Assembly (NCBI RefSeq): GCF_020966635.1
Contig: NZ_JAJKFQ010000026.1
Location: 466,309-530,308, forward strand
From: Stieleria sp. JC731
Lineage (GTDB): Bacteria > Planctomycetota > Planctomycetia > Pirellulales > Pirellulaceae
Length of the DNA: 64,000 nucleotides
Direction: 5' to 3'
Made by a program: the position numbers and the translations under genes. The notes beneath the pieces were generated by a model. It was given only the letters and a program-made list of their open reading frames with translations, was not told the DNA's origin and did not search any database. Below, one piece after another: positions 9,706 to 19,300 of the stretch (its first letter is position 1; every line of letters starts with the position of its first letter).

Positions 9706-10230
9706 TCAATCCTTGTCCTTCATCAGATCTAAGCTGCTCCGCCACTTCAACTTCCATTCCCCCTCGTTCTGAACCTCACCAATCATCACACTGGAACCAT
9801 CTGCATTAAAAGTCTCGGTTATTCTAGTTTCTTCTCCTTGAGGTCCCCGCGTCATCGTTACCAACGTATTCTCATCAACGATTTTCGATTTCCATTTTTG
9901 ACTTTCGATTTTTTGACTGAACGTCGAGGTGCGCATCACATCAACGTCGTACCCTTCTTCTGTCTTTTTCCAAAGCATCACCTGCTCCATTTCGAATGGA
10001 AAGCCGAATACCCTCGCCTTGACGTGATCGGTCACAACAAAGACCCGGCCACCAAATGATGACTTGACTGTTACAGTTTCGGTTCCAACTTTTGCCAAGC
10101 CACTACCAATATCGAATTCAAAGTCGCCGGTGAATGTCCCAACTGACTTATTCGGCCGAGCATCTTCTGCAGACGCTATATAACGATTGTTAGCAATGAA
10201 GGCTAGCGCCAAAATGATCAACAGTCTCAT
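9706..10230 (-). CDS. exported protein, DUF1579/lipocalin-like
   Basis: A signal peptide (residues 1-20, ending IASAED) is followed by ~150 residues of predicted beta strands with regularly spaced TFTGDFEF, TVTVKSSFGG and LVTMTRGPQGEETRITET. This pattern resembles DUF1579-type beta-barrel proteins of planctomycetes. The stop lies inside a longer reading of the next gene, so the two are closely spaced. It is periplasmic and the ligand is unknown. Confidence 0.55.
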   Translation of the reverse strand: MRLLIILALAFIANNRYIASAEDARPNKSVGTFTGDFEFDIGSGLAKVGTETVTVKSSFGGRVFVVTDHVKARVFGFPFEMEQVMLWKKTEEGYDVDVMRTSTFSQKIESQKWKSKIVDENTLVTMTRGPQGEETRITETFNADGSSVMIGEVQNEGEWKLKWRSSLDLMKDKD

Positions 10231-10493
10231 GCTTGAATTCCCAGTGTGGTTTGCTGGTGAGATGCTCTGCTGTCCGCATCATGTCAAAATCGATCAATTC
10301 TCATGATGCTTCAACCAAATGCCCCGGTTTCTTCCGAAACCGTGAATGATCCAGTTGATGTTCTGCTATAGGTTGGCGTCCAATCGATCTTCACGCTTCG
10401 TGCTGAACATGCCTAACAAACTAGACTGAGCATACCTACTGAGTTCAGTATTCTAGCGTCATCGAAAACAGTTCACCAATGATCCGGTGTCAT

Positions 10494-10724
10494 CTACTGG
10501 GGCAAATCGAGAATCAAAGCAGTCGACTTGGTTGACACGTTCTCAGAAAGAACGAAGTCGCATGCCCAGTACAAATCAAGCAGACTTGGTTGAATTTGTG
10601 ACAAGTCGTTAGCATTCTCGACACTGTCGCCAATGCGAAACGCATTCAATCGGCCGTGATTTGGCTCCGATCCATCCAAGACGAGAAAGTCTGCGAAAGC
10701 CTCATAGCGGCACGATAGCCACAA
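10494..10724 (-). CDS. small hypothetical protein
   Basis: Not recognised. The 76-residue frame starts at a TTG 15 bp after the stop of the zinc-ribbon gene at 10740, with AGGGGA upstream, so the two may form a short operon. The sequence NAFRIGDSVENANDLSQIQP has a natural composition. It overlaps another frame, so the call is tentative. Confidence 0.45.
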   Translation of the reverse strand: MWLSCRYEAFADFLVLDGSEPNHGRLNAFRIGDSVENANDLSQIQPSLLDLYWACDFVLSENVSTKSTALILDLPQ

Positions 10725-10739
10725 TGGCTCGACATTCCC

Positions 10740-10994
10740 CTAAAACGACTCCGACTGCTCATACCGAAGCTTGGCGGAGACAATCTTGTCGCAATTCGAA
10801 CAACGGGCGTCGATCCGTTTTCCATAGGATGCCGCCCCCCAACGAATTCCCCCAACGCTCCAGACGGACCGCTCCATGCCACATTCTGTACACTGAACCA
10901 TCCACCGCTCAGACGATTCACGGAGGGACTCGAACCAACTAGCAGGCAAGATCGCCTGAGCAAGCCGCTGTATCTTTGACACGTTCATCTCCAC
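10740..10994 (-). CDS. small zinc-ribbon protein
   Basis: The 84-residue protein has CTECG in the middle and CSNCD near the end, spaced 30 residues apart, consistent with one zinc ribbon. The intervening SVWSVGGIRWGAASYGKR segment is like planctomycete zinc-ribbon proteins. The start is a GTG, with an ATG two codons later. Function unknown; cytoplasmic. Confidence 0.6.
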   Translation of the reverse strand: MEMNVSKIQRLAQAILPASWFESLRESSERWMVQCTECGMERSVWSVGGIRWGAASYGKRIDARCSNCDKIVSAKLRYEQSESF

Positions 10995-11319
10995 AATTTG
11001 TGATCGAGCATCTTAGCATGCTAGATAAGGCACACCGCATCAAAATTCGAGGCGCTCGGTGGTGACGGAACTCAGCCACAGGCGCTTCGAGCATTGTCAA
11101 CCTATTACCGAATCTCCCCGGACCATTCACGAATGCGACAGATCAGGCAACTGATTTAGAACCATCTCGCTAAGCATGGCTCACACGCACCACTTGCTCA
11201 ATTCTACATCATTCGCAACATCGGTTCCGACTGATTTAGGTGACCGAACTCGCAATAGACCGCTCAGCCCTGAGTTGGGAAGCGGCCCGTTTTCGATCGC
11301 GACGATGATCTGTCCGTCG
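10995..11319. other. 325-bp gap with possible attC remnant at its left-array side
   Basis: No gene is seen. At 11235-11325 the sequence ends GTCGTTATCTTAC, and the next gene's TAA lies in the AGATAAC complement, as in true attC sites. The arms pair poorly. Confidence 0.3.
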
Positions 11320-11592
11320 TTATCTTACAGCACCGAGCGTTGGATACATCAGAAACGAAACCCAAACCAAAAGTCCCACCACCGCTCCCGGAATGAATGC
11401 TTTCCTTCCTCTGAGCAGTAGACCAATAGGTCCGCCAATCAATGCGCCGGGGAGTAGCAACGCCGGTATGGCAATCACAGCGAGAGGGTCCTCAGGGTTC
11501 GCCCAGTTAACCCCGATGACCAGAGCCCATGTGACTGCATAGCTGAACAACTCAAACAAACTGAACTTACGCTGCGACAATCGTAATCTCAC
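11320..11592 (-). CDS. small membrane protein
   Basis: The 90-residue protein opens RLSQRKFSLFELFSYAVTW, a planctomycete FSLxEL-type leader into a membrane helix. Two further hydrophobic segments follow (LLLPGALIGGPIGLLL and GAVVGLLVWVSFLMY). Its stop codon lies in AGATAAC. It is probably a three-helix inner-membrane protein of unknown function. Confidence 0.6.
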   Translation of the reverse strand: MRLRLSQRKFSLFELFSYAVTWALVIGVNWANPEDPLAVIAIPALLLPGALIGGPIGLLLRGRKAFIPGAVVGLLVWVSFLMYPTLGAVR

Positions 11593-11701
11593 AATTTTAG
11601 GTGTGAACGCGATTCACGTCAGCAGTGAAAGCTACTGACGAACCACAACAAGCAGACAGCGAAGCAAAACCAATTTTTCGTGCATCGTATTTCCACCTGA
11701 C

Positions 11702-12940
11702 TCACTCGCTTTCCGGAACCAGCAATAGCCTTTCCAGTCGGGACCTTCCTTCAGCGCTGTCCCGGAACTCGCCTGCCACGTTTCCTTCTCTGTCAATCAG
11801 GATCATCGTAGGATAGCTGTTCACGCCATAGTCCGCAGCGACTTTACACAAAGCGTCCTTTTCAGAATTGCCGCGGAATGGCGTGGGATTCTCTGCGAGC
11901 AGGGCGATCGGATACGAAATAGAACTTCCCTTCAGAACCCCCATCTCTAGCGTTTTTTCATACGCCTCGTATTCGGAAAGCGATGTGATTCGATTTCCAA
12001 CATCGATATGAAGACCAATGATTTTCAATCCACGCTCGCGATAGCGTTTATCGAGCTCGCTCAGCTGCGGCAGCTTAGCGACACACGCGTGACACCAATG
12101 TCCCCAGAAGTCCAGTAAGACAACATTGCCCTTCAAGTCTTTTAGCGACTTTGGCCCGTCCCCCTTCCAAGCGATCACATTTGAAATTTCAGGAGCCGGC
12201 AGCCCTTCCCTCTGCCTCGATCCCTTCAGCGAAAGCTGTATCACGTGAAGTTTCATCTCCGCGACACCCTCAGGCACTAGAAGCGATCGCTTGGTTGTCA
12301 GCGTTCCGCCATTTAAACCAGAAACCGACAGTGAGAATTCCCCGGGCGGTAAGAACAACTCAAACTCAGATGACAGTGAATGATGCTCGACGCACAACAT
12401 GCCATCAAACGAGACGCTTACCGAATTCCGATCAAGTTCCAGTCCGCGATTTGCAAGCTCTTGGCATACCAGCGTGCCAGTTATTTTGCATTCGGGATAG
12501 AGCGTGATCTCGACATCTTCGTTGCCAGCTCGTGATAGATTAGTAATCCCGCAAAGATGCCGACCCTGGTGACGGGCGACAAGACTAACTCGGAAGTTAC
12601 TCGCGATCTTCTTCCCGTCCTTCAGCCTGACGATGCCATGTTCATCAGACTGCACTTCCCGTGGGAAACGTTCTTGCGAGGCGGGGTTTGGCAAGTACAA
12701 CCACGACGGAGATTCGAAGGACAAGTCACCGAAACATGCTGAAAATCCGACCTTTGCTCCTTTCACCGGTTGCGACTGGTGATCACGGACAACAACGACT
12801 AGATCTCCCGTTGTCTGAGTCGGATCTTCTCGCGATTGCGACCACCCTTGATTCGGCATCAAGATGCCTGTGACCAGAACGACGATGTAAGTCGCAAACG
12901 CAAGAAACGGTCGAACCACCAAGCAATCAAGGCGAGTCAT
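11702..12940 (-). CDS. TlpA-like redoxin with N-terminal beta domains, exported
   Basis: The start is taken at the ATG at 12940; an upstream TTG at 12982 lacks support. Residues ~8-35 form an export signal. An N-terminal region (GDLVVVVRDHQSQPVKGAKV) looks like a carboxypeptidase-regulatory or Ig-like beta domain. The C-terminal ~150 residues are a redoxin with WCHAC as the active-site CxxC, in the place of the WCPPC of the 1585 gene. The likely role is thiol-disulfide exchange outside the membrane. Confidence 0.8.
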   Translation of the reverse strand: MTRLDCLVVRPFLAFATYIVVLVTGILMPNQGWSQSREDPTQTTGDLVVVVRDHQSQPVKGAKVGFSACFGDLSFESPSWLYLPNPASQERFPREVQSDEHGIVRLKDGKKIASNFRVSLVARHQGRHLCGITNLSRAGNEDVEITLYPECKITGTLVCQELANRGLELDRNSVSVSFDGMLCVEHHSLSSEFELFLPPGEFSLSVSGLNGGTLTTKRSLLVPEGVAEMKLHVIQLSLKGSRQREGLPAPEISNVIAWKGDGPKSLKDLKGNVVLLDFWGHWCHACVAKLPQLSELDKRYRERGLKIIGLHIDVGNRITSLSEYEAYEKTLEMGVLKGSSISYPIALLAENPTPFRGNSEKDALCKVAADYGVNSYPTMILIDREGNVAGEFRDSAEGRSRLERLLLVPESE

Positions 12941-13083
12941 ACAAACTACCGCGGTGTTTAGAAAACCGTTCAGAAAAGTCAATCGACCGACGTCAATTTA
13001 CACACACCGACGCATAGCGGTTTTGCAAAATTCGGAAACCGTTGTGCCCAATTCGACAGCACCTAGACCCTCCAAAACGGTCC

Positions 13084-13638
13084 CTACTGGTCATCTTCCC
13101 CAACTACATCAGATTTCCATTTCCAAGTTTCAAGCAGCGATTCCACCATCACATCTCTGTGCTTCAAATCTTCGGTTTCCGCCAGGGACAGCATCGGCAT
13201 ATACAGACGCTCGCCATGCAAACAAACAATGACCGCGCAAGGAACATGGTAGTCCTTCGATTCCGTCAAGAGCAAAGTTGCATCTGCGCCATCGAGCTTA
13301 ACATCCTTACGCGTCACTTTTGCAAGAGAGCCCTTTGGAACCATAACCTTTTCCATTGAATCGAGAATGGTCGGCAAGTCAGCTGCAGCACCACCCACAT
13401 CAACGATAAATCGCCCCTTTGCAAACAGTCGTAATTTCGATTTCAAAAAGCAGCGTGCAAAGTTCTTTTCGTCAGGTGACGGAATGGCGAAGTACCATTG
13501 ATCGGGAATCTCGAATGAAAACAGCTTCGTTGTATACACCAACTCGTCCGCCACAAGCGGTGGGGCTGATGTGCTGAACGCACCCAAAACTAAAACAATC
13601 AATAGAAACAATCGGTTGCATGAAAATTCGTGAAGCAT
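13084..13638 (-). CDS. exported hypothetical protein, PsbP/DUF1795-like shape
   Basis: A clear signal peptide (LFLLIVLVLGAFSTSA) is followed by ~150 residues starting with FSFEIPDQWYFAIPS. That 'exported domain beginning with an aromatic-IPxxWxF strand' is seen in PsbP/DUF1795-type proteins. No catalytic motif is visible. It is periplasmic; assignment is tentative. Confidence 0.5.
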   Translation of the reverse strand: MLHEFSCNRLFLLIVLVLGAFSTSAPPLVADELVYTTKLFSFEIPDQWYFAIPSPDEKNFARCFLKSKLRLFAKGRFIVDVGGAAADLPTILDSMEKVMVPKGSLAKVTRKDVKLDGADATLLLTESKDYHVPCAVIVCLHGERLYMPMLSLAETEDLKHRDVMVESLLETWKWKSDVVGEDDQ

Positions 13639-13725
13639 CTTGACTGGTTGACCGAGGTTCGCTGTTCTTGTGGAATCACCTGAACTTTTGCGGTTGATCG
13701 TAGAAGCTAGAACGCCCTAGGGCAA

Positions 13726-14358
13726 TCAGAGTTCGATCCCGTTTTTATCCTTGCCATACCGAGCACCGACTTTCGGCGTTTTGTATTCAGTGAAGCCGTA
13801 GTATTTAGGCTTGGTATCAATTCGAACATGCAACCAAGCCACACCACCACCGGCCGTGCTTAACCACCTCGTTTTGTCACCAACGACCTTTCTAGTCTCG
13901 CTGCCTACCACTTGCCACATTCTATCGATCTGTTCAGGCGGCCCATCACGGAGAAAGGATGCGAGGTGTGTGTAGCATTCGTCTCGTCCGGTTGGACATG
14001 GGACAATCATTTGTGCATTGCGACCAAGGTTGGGAAAACTGAGCACATCATTTACTTGCTTAGACCCTGAAAAGCGATCACCGAACGCCGACGAGTCTGC
14101 TGCTCGCGCAAGCCTCGGTGAGTTAAGCAAAACGAATTCAAAGGGCAGCTTTTCACTGCTGCTGTTGAGCGCCGGAGTCTCCCAGCGAAAAGCCGAAAAG
14201 GGTGAGGAAACGAGTAGGTTAGTAAAGAACTGCCGAAACTCAGAATGACGCCGCAGTAATAGCAGAAAGTCGCCAAACGTGATCAACTCACTTTGACGGA
14301 GGATCCGGTACTTCATCACACGCGAATCACCAACCGTTTCTGTTTTAGCGTCAAACAT
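13726..14358 (-). CDS. hypothetical protein, DUF6940-like
   Basis: The central FRWETPALN...LPFEFVLLNSP and NVLSF-like (DVLSFPNLGRNAQMIVPCP) segments resemble the DUF6940 family. It is cytoplasmic, with no membrane helix. The frame is open to 14406 but the ATG at 14358 is better placed; the exact start is uncertain. It is a single gene with unknown function. Confidence 0.55.
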   Translation of the reverse strand: MFDAKTETVGDSRVMKYRILRQSELITFGDFLLLLRRHSEFRQFFTNLLVSSPFSAFRWETPALNSSSEKLPFEFVLLNSPRLARAADSSAFGDRFSGSKQVNDVLSFPNLGRNAQMIVPCPTGRDECYTHLASFLRDGPPEQIDRMWQVVGSETRKVVGDKTRWLSTAGGGVAWLHVRIDTKPKYYGFTEYKTPKVGARYGKDKNGIEL

Positions 14359-14525
14359 TGTTTCCAGTCTCAGGCGGAACGGATGTAACAGTGCACAGTG
14401 AAACATGTGCAGTCACCGAAAGGATCAGCGTGATGTCGCGTGGGGCCCTGAACCCAGTCGCTGCATTTCGCGTGGCTCGGTCCATCCCAAAAACGCTGCG
14501 TTAACTTCTGACATGAATCCCGACT

Positions 14526-15866
14526 TCACTTTTGTACTTGCACGGGATGTATCTCGACAGCTTGCGTTGTCACACCTTCAATGCGGAATAACTCGATGAC
14601 CTCTTCTAAAGACAACGCCGCGTCCTGATTCGCGTCTCCCTTTTCAAAGTTCGCTTGTGCTTGCTCAGGAAGCTCGTTTTTCTCAAGTCGACCATCTTTG
14701 TTTTTATCGAAAGCTGTAAACATCGATCTCGCAATTTCGTCAACAGGCGGCATAGCCGTACTGCTTGCTGGAGATGCACCGACCATGGACCGCACCGCGT
14801 TTATAGCCCCCTTATGGTCCGTCCCAAGAAATCGAATCACGCCTTCACTATCCAAGACATAGTACGACGGAAGCGACAAGCTTTGCCACCGCTTCTGCAG
14901 CACTTCGTCGCTATCAACGATGACATCCCAATCCACAGAATTCTTCTCGACAAAGTCTTTCAATACCGCACGGTCCTTGTCTGCACTGACACCGATGATC
15001 GCAAACTTTTCGGCCGGTATTTCGTTGAATAGCTTCGAAAGGTCCGGGACGGCAGCTACACACGGTGCGCACCAAGTCGCCCAAAAATCGACCAGCACAA
15101 CCATATCCCGATAGCGCTCGATATCGATCATTTGGCCATCAAGATCTTTACCAGAGAGCTGCTCCGCAACTTTACCAAGCCTCAGATGCTGCACAGCGAA
15201 GATGGATCCCTCCGCTAGCTCTTTAAGGGTCATTCCTCCGATACTCTGAGCTCCATATTGCTTCCCAATTTCTCGGAACTCCTCGATGACTTGATCTTCC
15301 AATGCGCTGCGATCCTCGCCGGACAAACGCTTCACCAGATCATCACCAAGATTCAACCGATACTTCAAGGCTGCGCTCTCATCAAAGGCCAGCTCGTCGG
15401 CAATCAACAACAATGATTTCTCGTGGATCGCAGAACTGGCCAAGACAATCCAACGGTACTTCGGATCGGTTGACGTCTCCCCAAAACCCTTGAAAAGCTC
15501 CGGTGTACAACCAGTGGGATTAATGGCGAACGACAAGAGTTTTCGAATGCTTGCAGGTGACGTCGAATGATGCTTGATCAACAATGTCGTCGATGAATGC
15601 GCGACCTTCGTGTCACCACCGCCTCTGACGATCCAGTGCAAGATCCCTTCGGCTTCCGGCGACGCAATGTCCTCGCGTGCGACCAGAAGCGCTTCGTTCG
15701 CAAGCTTCTCACGGGCTTCGACGTACGCTTCATGCGTGCTAGCTTCGATCCTCCGCTCTTGAGCCCTGAAATCCCTTTCCGTTTTCGCTTTCTCTAGGTT
15801 TTGCGACGAACCGACCGAAAGCAGCAAACTGCAAAACAAGGCAAAGACAGCCACGTATCGATTCAT
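14526..15866 (-). CDS. TlpA-like redoxin with C-terminal EF-hands, exported
   Basis: The order is signal peptide (residues 1-21), a long helical region, a redoxin domain with FWATWCAPC, then two calcium-binding EF-hand loops (DKNKDGRLEKNE and DANQDAALSLEE). The EF-hands are of the single-loop planctomycete kind with Asp at positions 1, 3 and 5. Likely a calcium-binding thiol oxidoreductase outside the cytoplasmic membrane. It is the third TlpA-like gene in 14 kb. Confidence 0.85.
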   Translation of the reverse strand: MNRYVAVFALFCSLLLSVGSSQNLEKAKTERDFRAQERRIEASTHEAYVEAREKLANEALLVAREDIASPEAEGILHWIVRGGGDTKVAHSSTTLLIKHHSTSPASIRKLLSFAINPTGCTPELFKGFGETSTDPKYRWIVLASSAIHEKSLLLIADELAFDESAALKYRLNLGDDLVKRLSGEDRSALEDQVIEEFREIGKQYGAQSIGGMTLKELAEGSIFAVQHLRLGKVAEQLSGKDLDGQMIDIERYRDMVVLVDFWATWCAPCVAAVPDLSKLFNEIPAEKFAIIGVSADKDRAVLKDFVEKNSVDWDVIVDSDEVLQKRWQSLSLPSYYVLDSEGVIRFLGTDHKGAINAVRSMVGASPASSTAMPPVDEIARSMFTAFDKNKDGRLEKNELPEQAQANFEKGDANQDAALSLEEVIELFRIEGVTTQAVEIHPVQVQK

Positions 15867-16586
15867 GCTTGTACCTTAAAGCTCAAGTAACAAAACGAAA
15901 GCGGTCACGATCTCGCTGCAGTGGCTTCTAATTATCGCCCAAACCACTCACGACTTCTGTAGACCAGTCGGCCCAAGGAACCCGCGTTGGAGACCCTCAC
16001 CAACAGCAAAATAGACACAAAGTCTATCCGATACGGTAGCGAATGGCAGCTAGTTTTTTAAAACAGACGTTGCCCTTAAATTTTGGCTTTCTATTTCGAT
16101 TGAACCATCAGTCGGATCGGCATATTTGAGAATTCGTTGCTATCGCTTCTTTCGAATAAGAGCGAGCTTGGCGGCGCGAATCTTACCCAGTTCGCCCTCA
16201 AACGGTGATAGAACCAGAACAACGCGAGCATAGTCTTTGGATCGAAACCACTGCTCGGCTTACTCAGCAGCCGATTCCAAGGCCTGCTTGCGCGGCCATC
16301 GAGCAAGGCGGCATCTGACCATTCGGTCACATCCTGGGATTGCTCGTCACGCCAAGCAGGGATTTGCCTACCGCAAAACAGCTGGAACTAACTTTCGCAG
16401 AGGCATCGGCACCTCATCTACCTCGGCCTTGAAAACGGGCGGTGCTCAGCATTCATGCCGTAACTATCGCGTAAGACATGAGCAAAATAGACGCCGACGC
16501 AATTCAGTGGTTTGCGCAGAGCTTGGTTCATGACTGGGCTGACATTAGAAAGCCCAAAGTTTGTCGTCTCAGATTTGGGCTGATCA
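15867..16586. other. 720-bp region with a decayed gene
   Basis: The part at 16130-16450 reads, on the minus strand in one frame, as the C-terminus of a small protein (WFRSKDYARVVLVLSPFEGE ... KLALIRKKR) interrupted upstream by stops and frame changes. The rest (15867-16070) has no recognisable content. Confidence 0.35.
16130..16450 (-). pseudogene. remnant of a small immunity-type gene
   Basis: A terminal pattern 'DYARVV..LSPFE...KIRAAKLALIRKK-stop' is typical of small helical proteins found near toxin/immunity genes. The upstream portion is broken by stops in every frame, so it reads as a decayed gene. The source family is not identified, and chance similarity cannot be excluded. Confidence 0.3.
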
Positions 16587-17000
16587 CTAACCAGCTCTGT
16601 TCTCAGTGTGCAACTTGAAGTTATCCAAAATACACTGCCATCCTTGACGCTGCTGCTCGGCGCTGTGTTCATCCTCGGCGTCGAATGTTTCGACGACACG
16701 GACCCCCGAATCCGTTTGGACAAATTTAACTTCGACAATCCTTGCGTCAGCGAGCGCATATTTGATTAATGACTGTGGTTCGATCACCGTAAATGTGCCC
16801 TCAAAGTTAAACCCTATCGATCCATCCTTTGCCTCCATGCGGTAGCTGAATTGACCGCCAACGACCAACTCAATTTGTGCGGTTGGGCAACACCATTCGT
16901 CAGACGCAAAGTTCCACCGAGTGATATCGCTTGGTGTTACCCAGGCCTTCCAGACTTGATCAATAGGCGCATCGACGGTTGTTTCAATCGAGATTTCCAT
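16587..17000 (-). CDS. SRPBCC / AHSA1 domain protein
   Basis: The 137-residue protein starts MEISIETTVDAPIDQVWKAW, the classic START-like/AHSA1 opening. It continues with ITRWNFASDEWCCP, GGQFSYRM and GTFTVIEPQSLI and ends with a GWQCILDNFKLH helix. These proteins bind hydrophobic ligands or act as Hsp90 co-chaperone-like folds; the ligand here is unknown. Cytoplasmic and complete. Confidence 0.9.
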   Translation of the reverse strand: MEISIETTVDAPIDQVWKAWVTPSDITRWNFASDEWCCPTAQIELVVGGQFSYRMEAKDGSIGFNFEGTFTVIEPQSLIKYALADARIVEVKFVQTDSGVRVVETFDAEDEHSAEQQRQGWQCILDNFKLHTENRAG

Positions 17001-17125
17001 TTTGTCTATTCGTTTGTGTAGTGTGTCGCAGTAGCCGAAGAACGCCGGACACCAGGCAGCTTTGAAACCTGTGCATTGCGCTCGTCATTTTCCAGCAGCA
17101 TGCCAAAAGCCAAACATTTGTTCGG

Positions 17126-17644
17126 TCAATCGATAAATCTCACCCCATGGAGCAAGTCGACGGAGAATTCATTGCCGTGCAAAACCGAGATGTCTCCGGT
17201 GGTTTCCAAAACGACCGCATGGACGGATGCGAAGTCGCCTACGTTTGCTTCTCGCAGTTTCGCGATCACATCATCCTTCGATACTCGTGTCTGGGCGAGA
17301 GCTGCTTCAACGATTCTACCGTCACGCATCAGTACAACTGGCTCATTCTGGACGATCGACTTCAAACGCTTTGAGTAGCGTCGTGCAAGCGCGGTTGAAA
17401 ATTGAACAATGAACAGCGCCGCCATCGAAACGATCGACTGAAAGAAGGCGTCCCAACTTGTCGACTGACTTGAACTCGCGACCAAAGATCCCATCGCAAC
17501 CGTCATGACGAAGTCAAAATTCGTCATCTTCGAGAAGGACCGAAGCCCATTGATGCGAACGAGGGCCACAACCCAAATCATCGCAAGCGTTGCGAGAACA
17601 AGTCCTCGAATAATCACATCCAATGTCGAGTGCGAAACAAACAT
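17126..17644 (-). CDS. YetF/DUF421 family membrane protein
   Basis: Three N-terminal membrane helices include RINGLRSFSKMTNFDFVMTV, the DUF421 motif, followed by MGSLVASS. A cytoplasmic C-terminal domain (PVVLMRDGRIVEAALAQTRV) is typical of YetF-like proteins. The length (172) matches the family. A short putative attC-like remnant lies at 17030-17095, downstream. Confidence 0.85.
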   Translation of the reverse strand: MFVSHSTLDVIIRGLVLATLAMIWVVALVRINGLRSFSKMTNFDFVMTVAMGSLVASSSQSTSWDAFFQSIVSMAALFIVQFSTALARRYSKRLKSIVQNEPVVLMRDGRIVEAALAQTRVSKDDVIAKLREANVGDFASVHAVVLETTGDISVLHGNEFSVDLLHGVRFID

Positions 17645-18155
17645 TCGGTCCCTAGATAAGCAAGGAAAATTGAGTCACGTGCGTTGCTCAACAAGATCCA
17701 GCAACGTGGGCCATCACAGTCGAAACACTCACCACGCCGGACCTTCACCAAGCCGACGTAGCTTCACCAGTTGGCCCGGAAAGAAGCCAAAGAGACCTCG
17801 AAACGCAACAGTGGTGGGAAGTTTACTCGATCGGAAAGAACAAAGGCAACGAGTACCTCCGCCTCCAGGACTGATGCGAACTCGAGTTGAGATAACCGTG
17901 GCACCTGAAGCAGGTTTGAAATGCAAATGCGAGCGGAATCACGTGGTTGCAAGGCTGGCCAACTCACCGCAACGATTATGTCTCCGGCGTGACCACCCCG
18001 TCATGGCACAAATCTTTTCGCTGAGACTCAGATTTCTTCTCAGGAGCAGCGAGTATTTTTAAATCGTTTGGAAACAAGCGATCTCGTAGGCGATATGTCG
18101 GTGTCTCCATATCGGGCGATCAAAGCCGACCTCCGTCCCAGGTGGCACGGCATGC
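17645..18155. other. 511-bp gap, eroded sequence with a possible attC remnant
   Basis: No intact gene was found. Plus-strand frames show broken protein-like stretches (for example QQWWEVYSIGKNKGNEYLRL). The end at about 18070-18158 (GGCACGGCATGCTTATGCC beside the next stop) resembles the right arm of an attC. Confidence 0.3.
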
Positions 18156-18932
18156 TTATGCCGCCTCGATAAACGCTCTTAAACGTCGAATTGTTTCCTC
18201 AGCTAAATTCGACACCTGATCCCCGAGCTCGTCCAAGTTCCGTCGCTTTTTCGACGACATTCGCTCCAATTGGCGTACCCGAGTCTCTTGCGATTTGCCT
18301 GGCATCCCACGTGGGAACGTCGAGCATGCTGAGTCCAAAATCTCCAGCAGATCAAAAGCTTCAATAAGCTGCAGTGATTCCCGAACGAGTTTCAGTTCGT
18401 CACCCGTAGAATTCCCAAAGTACTGGTCGAAGCCGCCGTTTTGCACTTCGGCAAGAAGATTGTAAGTAGTCGCGAACACACGATTCTTGGGATCGGCTAT
18501 TTGGGGTTTCACCAACGCAGCAGCGTTCGCTTCAAAGTACTCGTCGAACCACAGCTCGTCCTCCGACGCAGGATCATCAATCGAGTCTTGAAAGTCACGC
18601 ACCATAATTGGGATGCTGTTGCCATCGGAGTCCTCTGAAAGCTCCAAGACCTTCATTGCTGCATCAACGGAGAAACCCGGAATGTTCTTGCTCAACGCTG
18701 CGGTCCACAATTGCCATTCTTCATCCGGCCCAAGCTCTGGAACCAGGTAAATCATCCAGGGCAACATTTCGAGCTTCCGGTCAGGTACGATTTCGACGGA
18801 TACGTAATAGCGGTCATACTCAGGATCAATATTTCGCCATGCGCTTACGCGTTGAATGTCATCCCAACGGCAGGCAAAGAGAACTTCCCCTTGCTCGGAG
18901 TATTCGACGCCTACTGAGTCCGATGTTAGTTG
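18156..18932 (-). CDS. two-domain protein with C-terminal DMP19/DUF4375 domain
   Basis: The C-terminal half contains EVQNGGFDQYFGNSTGDEL, the DMP19/DUF4375 signature, with a helical tail. Residues 1-100 are a separate domain (EYSEQGEVLFACRWDDIQRV..., later LVPELGPDEEWQLW) reminiscent of PH-like folds. The longer frame to 18992 runs into the attC site at 18951, so the ATG at 18932 is used. DMP19-like proteins are frequent in polymorphic-toxin immunity loci; this role is inferred only. Confidence 0.7.
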   Translation of the reverse strand, partial: QLTSDSVGVEYSEQGEVLFACRWDDIQRVSAWRNIDPEYDRYYVSVEIVPDRKLEMLPWMIYLVPELGPDEEWQLWTAALSKNIPGFSVDAAMKVLELSEDSDGNSIPIMVRDFQDSIDDPASEDELWFDEYFEANAAALVKPQIADPKNRVFATTYNLLAEVQNGGFDQYFGNSTGDELKLVRESLQLIEAFDLLEILDSACSTFPRGMPGKSQETRVRQLERMSSKKRRNLDELGDQVSNLAEETIRRLRAFIEAA

Positions 18933-18950
18933 CATCCTGTTTCTATCCTC

Positions 18951-19040
18951 GCGAACGGTAGTGATCACGTCGTCGCCGCGTGTGACCCTCAAGTTGAATC
19001 ACCACGCCCAGGCGACTCGTCGTGCACGCAATGGTTTGCC
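18951..19040 (-). repeat. attC site (leftmost clear one)
   Basis: Starts GCGAACGG. Left arm GATCACGTCGTCGCCGCG pairs with right arm GGCGACTCGTCGTGCACG, ending at GGTTTGCC. It lies upstream of the DMP19 gene and marks the left limit of confidently recognised array. Confidence 0.75.
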
Positions 19041-19300
19041 AGCCGGTTCGCAACACTAGGTTAGGCAAATCCCCGGTCGCTTTGTCTCGCCAATAAGCGG
19101 ACGTGTGGTAGCCATTTCGAAGACTCACCATCACTGAACGCCAGTTTTAGCAAATACAACAGGCGAAGGCATCGGGAAACATGCAAGACTCGCAAGCAGA
19201 CCTGTAACCACGACTCCAATTCTCCCGAGTACAAGCCATAGTTCGGCATCTTTGATGCGATACAGTTGTTGCTAATGCCGTGGTGTCGACGACAGCCTAT

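Noticed and set aside
16091..16330. Possible transposase fragment (FDPKTMLALFWFYHRLR)
   Set aside because: Similarity to the YxPxxML...YAY motif is weak and no inverted repeats or DDE residues were seen.
17505..18062. 185-residue + strand ORF
   Set aside because: Composition is Arg/Ser-rich and shadow-like; part overlaps the YetF gene on the other strand; no motif.
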